Source: Pseudomonas fluorescens (GTDB lineage: Bacteria > Pseudomonadota > Gammaproteobacteria > Pseudomonadales > Pseudomonadaceae). Taken from it: a stretch of DNA of 64,000 nt. The notes beneath the pieces were generated by a model that saw only the letters and a program-made list of their open reading frames with translations, did not search any database and was not told where the DNA came from. Location of the stretch: positions 1-64,000 of the forward strand of contig NZ_KZ478011.1 of NCBI RefSeq assembly GCF_002837185.1, read 5' to 3'. A program made the position numbers and the translations under genes. This document shows, in pieces, positions 8,943 through 16,908 of this stretch; position 1 is the stretch's first letter, and every line of letters starts with the position of its first letter.

Positions 8943-9158
8943 ATGGAACGTACACTCAGTTCCGAACTGTTCTTCGAAGAAAAAGCTGTTAACACCCAGG
9001 CCTCCCTGCCTCTGCGCGTTCTCGCCAACCTGATGTTGTGGCAGCGCCGCATCTCCAGCCGCCACCAGTTGGCTCGCCTGGATTCGCGTCTGCTGGCTGA
9101 CGCCGGTATCAGCGAAGCTCAACGCTACGAAGAGCTGAGCAAGCCGTTCTGGCGCTGA
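8943..9158 (+). CDS. DUF1127 domain-containing small protein
   Basis: A 71-residue basic protein whose C-terminal half (LWQRRISSRHQLARLDSRLLADAGISEAQRYEELSKPFWR) carries the DUF1127 signature: an Arg-rich helix, RxLADIGIS-like turn and a terminal FW. The start is supported by GGAAGGA about 8 bases upstream. DUF1127 proteins in other bacteria bind RNA or affect phosphate and arginine metabolism, but the role of this one is unknown. In pseudomonads a DUF1127 gene can lie beside a MocR-type regulator; here only the probable operators are seen. A terminator follows, so it is transcribed alone. Confidence 0.85.
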   Translation: MERTLSSELFFEEKAVNTQASLPLRVLANLMLWQRRISSRHQLARLDSRLLADAGISEAQRYEELSKPFWR

Positions 9159-9216
9159 TTGGCGCTCGCTGGCCCTGACCCGCCGGGTCCACCGCCAGCA
9201 CTCTGATTTGTCAAAG

Positions 9217-9251
9217 CAAAGCCCGCCCCGGGTAACCGGAGGCGGGCTTTG
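9217..9251 (+). terminator. intrinsic terminator of the DUF1127 gene
   Basis: A perfect 11-bp stem (CAAAGCCCGCC / GGCGGGCTTTG) encloses a 13-base loop. The stem's own 3' arm ends in TTTG and is followed by TTGT, so the U-tract is partly inside the stem. Confidence 0.75.
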
Positions 9252-9490
9252 TTGTATCTGGATAAATGAAACTGAAAACGGCAGCCTTCTGCCGGACAGG
9301 TACAGTTTTTACATTTCAAAATATAACCATAACAGTTAACCACAGGCTTCCGAATGAGCAAGCGGTGACCTAATATCCAGTCACCACGTGGCGAACCTTG
9401 TAGAACGGGCGTCAGATGCCCAATTGCCCAACGTCCGTTTCACTGTGGCCGTTCTGTGCCACCTTATTTGCTCATCTACAGGAGTTACCC
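9252..9490 (+). promoter_or_regulatory. promoter/operator region of the DUF2388 cluster
   Basis: This region repeats two sequences found upstream of the DUF1127 gene: ACAGGTACAGTT at 9296-9307 and AACAGTTAAC at 9331-9340, 35 bases apart (42 bases apart in the first region). The shared words suggest one regulator acts on both transcripts. An AGGAG ribosome-binding site at 9479-9483 serves the first DUF2388 gene. Confidence 0.5.
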
Positions 9491-9811
9491 ATGTCCCGTC
9501 TTCGCCTGCTGTGCACCGCCGCCCTGTTGGCCGTTGCTGCCAACGCCAACGCGAGCAGCTTTATCGTCACCACCGATTCGATCGTTGGCGCACTGAAAGC
9601 CACCTCCGACGCCACTTCCGATGCCACGTCTTCCCTGCGCGACAACAAGGTGGTGCGAGCCGCCCGTGACGACGCGGCCAGCTTTGTTGCCAGCGAAGGC
9701 GCCATCCGTGGCGTGAAACTGGAAAGCGCCCTGGCGCAGATCCGCCAACAGGCGCCGCAATTGACCACCGCCACTGACGCTCAATTGGCCCAGGCCATCC
9801 TGGCGATCTAA
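9491..9811 (+). CDS. DUF2388 domain-containing secreted protein, copy 1
   Basis: A 106-residue protein with a typical signal peptide (MSRLRLLCTAALLAVAANANA, cut before SSF). The mature part has the DUF2388 core: DNKVVRAARDDAASFVASEG, then RGVKLESAL, ending LAQAILAI. The start at 9491 is chosen over an upstream in-frame ATG at 9416 because AGGAG lies 8 bases before it and the signal peptide starts there. It is the first of three tandem paralogues. The function is unknown; some databases attach a Holliday-junction label to the family, which does not fit a secreted protein. Confidence 0.85.
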   Translation: MSRLRLLCTAALLAVAANANASSFIVTTDSIVGALKATSDATSDATSSLRDNKVVRAARDDAASFVASEGAIRGVKLESALAQIRQQAPQLTTATDAQLAQAILAI

Positions 9812-9903
9812 CGCCAGGGGCAAGCAGGGAGAGCCAGTCAGCGCACTGGCTCTCACCCGGTCATTGCGCTAGCCTTGGCGCTCGTTTTCGGTTGTCGAGT
9901 GCC

Positions 9904-10212
9904 ATGGCTTTTTCATACCGCCTGTTGATTGTTCCCGTAATGTTCTGTGCCTGCTGGGCACCGTTGGCTTCGGCCTTGGATGTCTCCGTTCAGAGCACCG
10001 TTGTCAGCGCGTACGCCACCAGCAAGGTGACTTCCGCGCCGTTTGATAACAAGTTGGTTCGGGTTGCCAAGGATGATGCTGCTGCTTTCATTGCCACTGA
10101 CGGCCAACGGCGGGGCGCACGCCTGGAGTCCGCGCTGGATTACCTGCGCCGCACCCAGCCAAAACTTCATGCAAGCGACCTTGAACTGGCGCAGGCAATT
10201 CTCGTCCAATAA
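9904..10212 (+). CDS. DUF2388 domain-containing secreted protein, copy 2
   Basis: A 102-residue paralogue of its neighbours: a hydrophobic signal peptide (LLIVPVMFCACWAPLASA) followed by the shared core DNKLVRVAKDDAAAFIATDG, RGARLESAL and LAQAILVQ. ATG 9904 is preferred; an in-frame TTG at 9892 is possible, and neither has a strong ribosome-binding site, so expression may be lower than for copies 1 and 3. It begins about 90 bases after copy 1. Confidence 0.8.
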   Translation: MAFSYRLLIVPVMFCACWAPLASALDVSVQSTVVSAYATSKVTSAPFDNKLVRVAKDDAAAFIATDGQRRGARLESALDYLRRTQPKLHASDLELAQAILVQ

Positions 10213-10250
10213 TCATCTTTGTATGTCCATCTTTGTCTTGGAGTCACCCC

Positions 10251-10571
10251 ATGCGTAGCCCGTTGATCGTCGCCGCCCTCGGCCTGCTGTTTCTGGCTGA
10301 TATCGCCCAGGCGCAAACCCTGAAGGCCACCAGTAACATCGTGGTTCGCGCTTCGGCGCGCACCATCGATTTCACCTCCGACACCACCACCTCCATCCGC
10401 GATTCCAAGATCGTGCGCCAAGCCCACGATGATGCCGCCAGTTTCGTCGCCACCCATGGCGAGATCCGTGGCGCGCAACTCGAAGCGGCCTTCGACACCC
10501 TGCGCACCCGCGTACCGCAAGCCCGTGATGCCAGCGACCAGACGCTTGCCGAAGCTATCCTCGCTCTGTGA
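10251..10571 (+). CDS. DUF2388 domain-containing secreted protein, copy 3
   Basis: A 106-residue paralogue with signal peptide (MRSPLIVAALGLLFLADIAQA) and the same core (DSKIVRQAHDDAASFVATHG, RGAQLEAAF, LAEAILAL). GGAG about 8 bases before ATG 10251 decides the start over an upstream in-frame ATG at 10233. Its TGA overlaps the GTG start of the next gene (GTGA), so it is translationally coupled to the large Lnb_N-type protein, the strongest hint that DUF2388 proteins and that enzyme work together. Confidence 0.85.
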   Translation: MRSPLIVAALGLLFLADIAQAQTLKATSNIVVRASARTIDFTSDTTTSIRDSKIVRQAHDDAASFVATHGEIRGAQLEAAFDTLRTRVPQARDASDQTLAEAILAL

Positions 10572-12529
10572 GGCGAGTCAAAGCCTGGCTCCTGGCCGGG
10601 GCTGTGCTGCTGTGTGCCGGTGCAGCCCAGGCCAGCCTGCAACTGCAGCTCAAGGCCGATGGCCTGAGCCCGGCTGAACAGCAGGCCAGCCAGGCATTGC
10701 TCGATGAAGCGATGGGCGCCCTGCCGCCGCGCTTCATCGAGCAACTGGACCGCCGCATCGAGGTCGGCTGGACCGACAAGATGCCTGAAAACGCCTACGG
10801 CCAGGCCTCCCTGGTGTCCGAACTGGACCTGAACCGAAACCTGCTGGCCAGCCTGACCGACGGCAGCGCCGCCACCCGGAAAACCAACCGCCCCCACGGC
10901 ACCGTGCGCCGGGAAATGCTCGCCACTGTGCTGCATGAACTGACCCACCTCTATGACCGTGCGCGCCTGTGGTCCAAAGACGAGCGCGCCCTGATTCAAC
11001 GCTGCAGCCGCCAGAACAACATCACCGGCCTGATTGGCCTGCCCGATCAATGCCGTGGGCAGAACGACCGTCGCTTCACCCTGAGTGACGACCCTCGCCT
11101 GCTGGACCTAGCCGGCTGGCCGCAATACGTCGGTCGTCGCGGCGAACGCGAGCAGCACAACAACCAAGTGGTTCGCAGCCCGGATATCTACGAAACCACC
11201 AGCCCGCTGGAATTCGTCGCGGTCAACATGGAGTACTTCCTTCTCGACCCCAGCTACGCCTGTCGCCGTCCCGCGCTGGCGCGCTATTACAAGGAACACT
11301 TCGGCTGGGCGCCGCCCGGGCAGGATAAGTGCGGCAATACCTACGCTTTTCTGAACGCCGGCAACGATTTCGCCAAGACACCGCTGGGTCAGATTGACCC
11401 GGAACGCGTGTACGAAATCGACTACCTCCTCGCCGAAGCCAACCAGAACCTGGTGAGCCGCTGGGGCCATAGCATGCTGCGCCTGGTGATCTGTGCGCCC
11501 GGTCGTCCCCGCGGGCCGGATTGCCGCCTGGACCTGGATCAGCACCTGGTGTTGTCCTACCGCGCCTTCGTCGGTGACGTACAGCTGTCGAGCTGGGATG
11601 GTCTGGTGGGCAAATACCCGTCGCGACTGTTCGTGCTGCCGCTGGCCCAAGTCATCGACGAATACACCAAGACCGAACTGCGTGGCCTGGCGTCAGTGCC
11701 GCTCAAGCTCAATCGTCAGGAAATCAACGACACGGTCGAACATGCCGCCGAGATGCACTGGAGCTACGACGGCAATTACTTCTTCATTTCCAACAACTGT
11801 GCAGTGGAAAGCTTGAAGCTGTTGCGCAGTGGCAGCGCGAATCCACAATTGACCGGCCTGGACAACATCACCCCCAACGGCTTGCTGGAGGTGCTCAACG
11901 CACGCGGGCTGGCCGACACCAGCGTGCTGGATGACAAGCGCGAAGCGTTGCGCCTGGGCTATCACTTTGACTCGTTCCGCGAGCGCTACCAGGCGATGTT
12001 CGATGTCTTGCGCAAGCGTCTGCCGATCAAGCAGACCCAGGTCGAAGACTGGCTGTCGCTGAATGCGCAGGAGCGCCGACAATGGTTCAGCCAGGCCGAC
12101 TTGCGAACCAGCGCCGCGTTGCTGTTGCTGGAACAGGCCAGCTTTCGCAAACAATTGATGCTCGCCCAGGACGAAGTCAAACAACGCTACCTCAATGCCC
12201 GTGAGCTGAAAAACGGTGGCATGGAAAAAGCCAACAACACATTGCAGCAAATCCTCGCCAACAGCGGCTTCCTCAGTCGCCCCGCCGAGTTGCTCGACAG
12301 TGGCGGCTACGGCCTGCCGCAGCCTTCGGAGGCCAAGCGGCTGGAATCGGAAAGTGCCGAGCGCCAGAAGCAACTGCAATCGCTGACCGGTGAACTGGAT
12401 AAAGAAGTAAGGGCGCTGCTCGATCCTTCCCGCGCTGCCGAGATTGCCGCTTGCGAGGCCAATCTCAAGCAAATGGGTGAGCATCTGCGAGCGTTGCATA
12501 AAGCGGCCGGCGGCCTCGAACTGCCGTAG
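10568..12529 (+). CDS. Lnb_N (DUF4105) domain periplasmic protein with an N-terminal HExxH domain
   Basis: A 653-residue exported protein (signal peptide of about 22 residues, start GTG). Residues ~25-250 hold a metallopeptidase-like region with HELTH at 123-127 and a possible third ligand in the SPLEFVAVNMEYF stretch (Glu215/Glu222). Residues ~285-430 form the DUF4105/Lnb_N domain, a permuted NlpC/P60-like fold, with candidate catalytic His301 (RWGHSMLRL) and Cys411 (SNNCAVESL). The C-terminal ~200 residues are charged and helical. Lnb_N is named after a Bacteroides lipoprotein N-acyltransferase, so acyl transfer or peptide cleavage in the envelope are both open; neither is shown here. It overlaps the third DUF2388 gene by 4 bases. 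Confidence 0.85.
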   Translation: MRRVKAWLLAGAVLLCAGAAQASLQLQLKADGLSPAEQQASQALLDEAMGALPPRFIEQLDRRIEVGWTDKMPENAYGQASLVSELDLNRNLLASLTDGSAATRKTNRPHGTVRREMLATVLHELTHLYDRARLWSKDERALIQRCSRQNNITGLIGLPDQCRGQNDRRFTLSDDPRLLDLAGWPQYVGRRGEREQHNNQVVRSPDIYETTSPLEFVAVNMEYFLLDPSYACRRPALARYYKEHFGWAPPGQDKCGNTYAFLNAGNDFAKTPLGQIDPERVYEIDYLLAEANQNLVSRWGHSMLRLVICAPGRPRGPDCRLDLDQHLVLSYRAFVGDVQLSSWDGLVGKYPSRLFVLPLAQVIDEYTKTELRGLASVPLKLNRQEINDTVEHAAEMHWSYDGNYFFISNNCAVESLKLLRSGSANPQLTGLDNITPNGLLEVLNARGLADTSVLDDKREALRLGYHFDSFRERYQAMFDVLRKRLPIKQTQVEDWLSLNAQERRQWFSQADLRTSAALLLLEQASFRKQLMLAQDEVKQRYLNARELKNGGMEKANNTLQQILANSGFLSRPAELLDSGGYGLPQPSEAKRLESESAERQKQLQSLTGELDKEVRALLDPSRAAEIAACEANLKQMGEHLRALHKAAGGLELP

Positions 12530-12555
12530 ATACTCAGCTAATCAAGTGATCCCAA

Positions 12556-12582
12556 TGTGGGAGGGGCTTGCCCCCTCCCACA
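12556..12582 (+). repeat. single REP element acting as terminator
   Basis: A stand-alone copy of the P. fluorescens-type REP palindrome (TGTGGGAGGGG, CTTG, CCCCCTCCCACA) 26 bases after the Lnb_N gene. Unlike the other copies in this window it is not paired, both arms are full, and it is followed by CTTTTT, so it also reads as a good intrinsic terminator. Confidence 0.75.
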
Positions 12583-12835
12583 CTTTTTATCTGCATAAGC
12601 CTCACGACCGAGTGTCACCTGTTTTCCCAGCGAAAGCTGGCTGAAAGCTTACCCGTCTAGGATCGCCCCCACTGTCGGCAATAGACCGACTGTTAACAAC
12701 AACAATGGTGATTCCCGATGTCCGCCCGTACCCGTCTGTTTATCCCAACTCCCCCCGTACGCCTCGTGCCTTTCGTTCTGCGCTGACCCCACCCGGTTCG
12801 CCATTCCCTAGCCGCGCTACGCCTGGAGTATTCCT
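12583..12835 (+). promoter_or_regulatory. leader of the citrate transporter gene with A-rich Hfq/Crc-type motif
   Basis: No long gene lies here. A dyad GTCGG-N7-CCGAC (12674-12690) precedes an AACAACAACAA run (12695-12705), which fits the AAnAAnAA motif bound by Hfq/Crc in catabolite repression. A 22-codon ORF (12718-12786, starting MSARTRLFIPTP) follows and could be a leader peptide, though it lacks a clear ribosome-binding site. GGAG before 12836 serves the transporter gene. Confidence 0.4.
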
Positions 12836-14143
12836 ATGCTGACTTTCCTTGGCTTTGCCATGGTCATCACGTTCATGTTCCTGATCATGACCAAGCGCCT
12901 GTCTGCGCTGATCGCCTTGATCATCGTGCCTATCCTGTTCGCGCTGTTCGGCGGCTTCGCGCCGAAGATCGGCCCGATGATGCTCGAAGGCATCACCAAG
13001 CTTGCGCCGACCGGCGTGATGCTGATGTTCGCCATCCTCTATTTTGCCTTGATGATCGACTCCGGCCTGTTCGACCCGGCCGTGCGCAAGATCCTCAAGA
13101 TGGTCAAGGGCGACCCGCTGAAAGTCTCGGTCGGCACCGCCGTGCTGGCCCTGGTGGTGTCCCTCGACGGTGACGGCGCCACCACGTACATGATCTGCGT
13201 CGCTGCGATGCTGCCGCTGTACCAGCGCATCGGCATGAGCCCGCGCATCATGGCCGGCTTGATCATTCTTGCCGGTGGCGTGATGAACATGACCCCTTGG
13301 GGTGGCCCGACCGCCCGCGCCGCCAGTGCGCTGCATGTGGACCCCTCGGATATTTTCGTGCCGATGATCCCGGCCATGGCCGCTGGCGTGGTCGCGATCC
13401 TGGTGATCGCCTACATGTATGGCAAGCGCGAACGTGCGCGCCTGGGTGAGCTGCATCTGCAAGGCGACGAGATCGACCACAGTGAAATCAGCGTGTCGCA
13501 ATTCCCGGATGCCCGCCGTCCCAAGCTGATCTGGTTCAACGGCGCGCTGACCCTGGCGCTGATGTGCACCCTGATCGCCGGCCTGTTGCCACTGCCGGTG
13601 CTGTTCATGGTGGCGTTCAGTATCGCAATGATCGTCAACTACCCGTGCCTGCAACAGCAGAAAGACCGCGTCGCCGCCCACGCCGGCAGCGTCTTGGCAG
13701 TGGTGGGGCTGATCTTCGCCGCCGGCATCTTCACCGGCATCCTGTCGGGCACCGGCATGGTCGATGCGATGTCCAAGAGCCTGCTGGCGGTTATCCCTGA
13801 AGCCTTGGGGCCGTACCTTGCGGTCATCACGGCGCTGGTGAGCATGCCGTTTACCTTCTTCATGTCCAACGATGCGTTCTACTATGGCGTGCTACCAGTG
13901 CTGGCCGAAGCCGCCAGCCACTACGGCATCACCGCTGTGGAGATGGCGCGTGCGTCGATCGTCGGGCAACCGGTGCATCTGCTCAGCCCACTGGTACCCT
14001 CCACCTACTTGCTGGTCGCCCTGGCAGGTATCGAGTTTGGCGATCACCAGCGCTTCACCCTCAAGTGGGCAGTACTGGTATGCCTGTGCATAATGTTCGC
14101 CGCGTTGCTGATGGGGATTTTTCCGCTGTTCAGCACTCTATAA
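12836..14143 (+). CDS. CitMHS-family citrate:cation symporter
   Basis: A 435-residue polytopic inner-membrane transporter with about 12 hydrophobic helices and the CitMHS hallmarks: a short N-terminus (MLTFLGFAMVITFMFLIMTKRLS), the VSLDGDGATTYMI segment near residue 110, and a conserved TPWGGPTARAA stretch near 160. CitM/CitH proteins bring in citrate complexed with Mg2+ or other divalent cations together with protons. The upstream A-rich motif suggests post-transcriptional carbon catabolite control. Which metal-citrate form is used cannot be told from sequence. Confidence 0.88.
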   Translation: MLTFLGFAMVITFMFLIMTKRLSALIALIIVPILFALFGGFAPKIGPMMLEGITKLAPTGVMLMFAILYFALMIDSGLFDPAVRKILKMVKGDPLKVSVGTAVLALVVSLDGDGATTYMICVAAMLPLYQRIGMSPRIMAGLIILAGGVMNMTPWGGPTARAASALHVDPSDIFVPMIPAMAAGVVAILVIAYMYGKRERARLGELHLQGDEIDHSEISVSQFPDARRPKLIWFNGALTLALMCTLIAGLLPLPVLFMVAFSIAMIVNYPCLQQQKDRVAAHAGSVLAVVGLIFAAGIFTGILSGTGMVDAMSKSLLAVIPEALGPYLAVITALVSMPFTFFMSNDAFYYGVLPVLAEAASHYGITAVEMARASIVGQPVHLLSPLVPSTYLLVALAGIEFGDHQRFTLKWAVLVCLCIMFAALLMGIFPLFSTL

Positions 14144-14160
14144 TCGTACCGACTCACTCA

Positions 14161-14185
14161 CCGCGCGGCGCTACAGTTCGCGCGG
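14161..14185. repeat. 7-bp hairpin in the TerC leader
   Basis: CCGCGCG (14161-14167) pairs with CGCGCGG (14179-14185) around an 11-base loop, between the citrate transporter stop codon and the TerC ribosome-binding site. No T-run follows, so it may modulate rather than stop transcription. Confidence 0.4.
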
Positions 14186-14211
14186 TCTAACACTTGCTCA
14201 AAGGAATACAC

Positions 14212-14979
14212 ATGGAATGGCTGACCAATCCGGAAATCTGGATTGCCTTCTTCACCCTGACGGCGCTCGAGATCGTCCTGGGCATCGATAACATCATCAT
14301 GATTTCGATCCTGGTCAGCCGCATGCCCAAGCACATGCAGGCGCGCACCCGGATCTTCGGCCTCGCCCTGGCGATGGTCACGCGCATCCTGTTGCTGCTG
14401 TCGATCACCTGGGTCATGCAACTGACCGCCGACCTGTTTGTGGTTTTCGGCCAGGGCATCTCCGGTCGCGACCTGATCCTGTTCTTCGGTGGTTTGTTCC
14501 TGCTGTGGAAAAGCTCCCAGGAGATGTACCACGCCCTGGAAGGTGAAGACGAAACCCACGACGAGCCCAAAGGCGCCGGCGGCAAGTTCATCTACACCAT
14601 CATCCAGATTGCGATCATCGACATCGTATTCTCCCTGGACTCGGTCATCACCGCCGTCGGCATGGTTTCCCATGTGCCGGTCATGGTCGCCGCGATCGTG
14701 GTTGCCGTACTGGTGATGATGCTGGCCGCCGGCACCATCAGCGAATTCATCGACAAGCACCCGTCGCTGAAAATGCTGGCGCTGTCGTTCCTGCTGGTGG
14801 TGGGGACCGTGCTGATCGCCGAATCCTTCGGTGTCCATGTACCAAAAGGCTACGTCTACTTCGCCATGGCGTTCTCGCTGGCGGTGGAAGCGGTGAACAT
14901 CAAGATGCGCACCGCCATCGCGAAAAAGAAGAAGCAGCAGGATCCGGTGAAACTGCGCAAGGATATTCCGGGTCAATAA
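14212..14979 (+). CDS. TerC-family integral membrane protein
   Basis: A 255-residue membrane protein with seven or so helices and the TerC family signatures ALEIVLGIDNIIMISI (residues 18-33) and the second-half repeat DIVFSLDSVITAVGM (about 139-153), each with the acidic residues thought to bind metal. TerC/Alx/YceF-type proteins export Mn2+ or other divalent metals, sometimes during metalation of secreted proteins. The ATG at 14212 follows AAAGGAA; an in-frame TTG at 14194 is less likely. A strong terminator follows, so it may be co-transcribed with the citrate-metal transporter upstream. Confidence 0.88.
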   Translation: MEWLTNPEIWIAFFTLTALEIVLGIDNIIMISILVSRMPKHMQARTRIFGLALAMVTRILLLLSITWVMQLTADLFVVFGQGISGRDLILFFGGLFLLWKSSQEMYHALEGEDETHDEPKGAGGKFIYTIIQIAIIDIVFSLDSVITAVGMVSHVPVMVAAIVVAVLVMMLAAGTISEFIDKHPSLKMLALSFLLVVGTVLIAESFGVHVPKGYVYFAMAFSLAVEAVNIKMRTAIAKKKKQQDPVKLRKDIPGQ

Positions 14980-14992
14980 ACCCGAGCCACAC

Positions 14993-15023
14993 AAAAAACG
15001 GGGCGTTGATGCCCCGTTTTTTT
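14993..15023 (+). terminator. intrinsic terminator after terC
   Basis: A near-perfect A6-CGGGGC / GCCCCG-T7 hairpin with a 6-base loop, 14 bases beyond the stop codon. The symmetrical A and T runs mean it could act in both directions. Confidence 0.9.
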
Positions 15024-15191
15024 CATCTGCAAAAAGCTGATTTCATGACAGTTTTGTTTCAATCCCGCGATCAGCTATGCGATGCTGGCGCAGAGCCCAT
15101 TCGCCAACTACAGCTTAACTACAAGACGTAGAACGGCACGCGGCAACTTTCCTTCGCTCCTGCTGGAGCGCACCTATACGGGGGGCCGAGC

Positions 15192-16850
15192 ATGCTGACC
15201 TTGCTCAATCTGCTTTCCGCCGTGACCCTGCTGATCTGGGGCACGCACATCGTCCGTACCGGCATCCTGCGGGTCTACGGCTCCAACTTGCGCCAGGTCA
15301 TCGGGCAGAATATGTCCAAACGCTGGCTGGCGTTTGTCGCCGGTATCCTGGTGACCGCCATGGTGCAGAGCAGCAATGCCACGGCGATGCTGGTGACGTC
15401 CTTTGTCGGCCAGGGCTTGATGAGCCTGACGCCCGCCCTGGCCACCATGCTCGGCGCCGACGTCGGTACCGCGTTGATGGCGCGAGTGCTGACCTTCGAC
15501 CTGTCCTGGTTGTCACCGCTGCTGATCTTCCTCGGGGTGATTTTTTTCCTGTCGCGCAAACAGACGCGGGCCGGGCAGTTGGGCCGGGTCGGGATCGGCC
15601 TCGGGCTGATCATTCTGGCCCTGCAATTGATCGTCGAAGCTGCCGGGCCGATTACCCATGCCCAAGGCGTCAAAGTCATCTTCGCTTCGCTGACCGGCGA
15701 TATCTTGCTCGACGCCCTGGTCGGCGCGCTGTTCGCGATGATTTCATACTCCAGCCTCGCCGCAGTGCTGCTCACGGCAACCCTGGCCGGCGCCGGCGTG
15801 ATCGGTTTGCACGTGGCCATCGGCCTGGTGATCGGCGCCAACATCGGCAGTGGCATACTGGCCTTTCTCAGCACCAGCATGCAGAACACCGCCGGGCGGC
15901 AAGTCGCCCTGGGCAGTCTGTTGTACAAATTGATCGGTCTGCTGTTGATCATTCCGGTGCTCGACCCGCTCGTACGCTGGATGGACGGCCTGGACTACAG
16001 CACCCAGGGCATGGTCATCACCTTTCACCTGCTCTACAACGTCAGCCGCTGCCTGATTCTGCTGCCCACTATCGGCCCGATGGCGCGGCTGTGCGAATGG
16101 CTGCTGCCGGAGCGTCCCGAGACCAACGGCAAGGCCAAGCCGCGCCATCTGGACCTGGCCGCGCTGAACACGCCGAGCCTGGCGCTGGCCAACGCCGCCC
16201 GCGAAACCCTGCGCCTCGGCGACCTGATCGACAACATGCTCACCTCGATGCAGGAAGTGCTGCGCGGCAACCAAACCGCCATTACCCAGCAAATGCGCAG
16301 CCTCAGCGATGACGTCGAGGCGCTTTACAGCGCGATCAAACTTTACCTGGCACAAATGCCCCGTGAAGACCTGGGTGAGCAGGACAATCGACGCTGGGCA
16401 GAGATCATCGAGCTGTCGATCAACCTGAAGCTGGCAGGCGACCTGATCGAGCGCATGCTGCGCAAAGTCCAGCAGCAGAAGACTTCGCAACGTCGGCAAT
16501 TTTCCGAAGTCGGCCTGGAAGAACTCAGCGGCCTGCACAGCCAGCTGATCGCCAATCTACGCCTGGGCCTGTCGGTGTTCCTCAGCGGCGACCCGGAAAG
16601 CGCCCGCCAATTACTGCGTGAGAAACGCCGTTTTCGTGCGCAGGAACGTCGCCTGGCCCACGCCCACGTCAGCCGCTTGCAGCGTAAAATCGTGCAGAGC
16701 CTGGAAACCAGTTCCCTACACCTGGAGCTGATCGCCGACATGAAGCGCTTGAACTCGTTATTTTGCAGCAGCGCTTATGTCGTGTTGGAAACTTCCGACA
16801 CTGGCGCACTCTCTGCTGAAGATATTGCCGACATCACCCATTCGCCCTGA
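15192..16850 (+). CDS. Na+/phosphate cotransporter family protein with PhoU-like tail
   Basis: A 552-residue NptA/PNaS-family protein. Residues 1-300 hold two repeats of the Na/Pi-cotransporter membrane domain with the QSSNATAML motif (residues ~57-65) and its inverted counterpart around SYSSLAAVLL. Residues ~330-540 are a soluble helical PhoU-like domain. Such proteins move phosphate with sodium, and the PhoU-like tail may gate the transporter. An ATG at 15192 follows a G-rich stretch. The neighbours give no further clue, and no clear PHO box is present upstream. Confidence 0.85.
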   Translation: MLTLLNLLSAVTLLIWGTHIVRTGILRVYGSNLRQVIGQNMSKRWLAFVAGILVTAMVQSSNATAMLVTSFVGQGLMSLTPALATMLGADVGTALMARVLTFDLSWLSPLLIFLGVIFFLSRKQTRAGQLGRVGIGLGLIILALQLIVEAAGPITHAQGVKVIFASLTGDILLDALVGALFAMISYSSLAAVLLTATLAGAGVIGLHVAIGLVIGANIGSGILAFLSTSMQNTAGRQVALGSLLYKLIGLLLIIPVLDPLVRWMDGLDYSTQGMVITFHLLYNVSRCLILLPTIGPMARLCEWLLPERPETNGKAKPRHLDLAALNTPSLALANAARETLRLGDLIDNMLTSMQEVLRGNQTAITQQMRSLSDDVEALYSAIKLYLAQMPREDLGEQDNRRWAEIIELSINLKLAGDLIERMLRKVQQQKTSQRRQFSEVGLEELSGLHSQLIANLRLGLSVFLSGDPESARQLLREKRRFRAQERRLAHAHVSRLQRKIVQSLETSSLHLELIADMKRLNSLFCSSAYVVLETSDTGALSAEDIADITHSP

Positions 16851-16908
16851 ACGTACGCCAGCGAGCGAAGTCAGTTAACAACGGACCTCACTCGCCAGGA
16901 AGCTTGTT

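Noticed and set aside
9491..10571. Holliday-junction-related function for the DUF2388 genes
   Set aside because: All three have signal peptides and no nuclease or helicase motifs, so a DNA-repair label does not fit.
14144..14211. Manganese (yybP-ykoY) riboswitch before terC
   Set aside because: The leader is only 68 bases with a single simple hairpin; the conserved riboswitch core is not visible.
15024..15191. PHO box upstream of the Na/Pi symporter
   Set aside because: Only one reversed CTGTCAT half-site is present; no tandem 7-mers at the right spacing.
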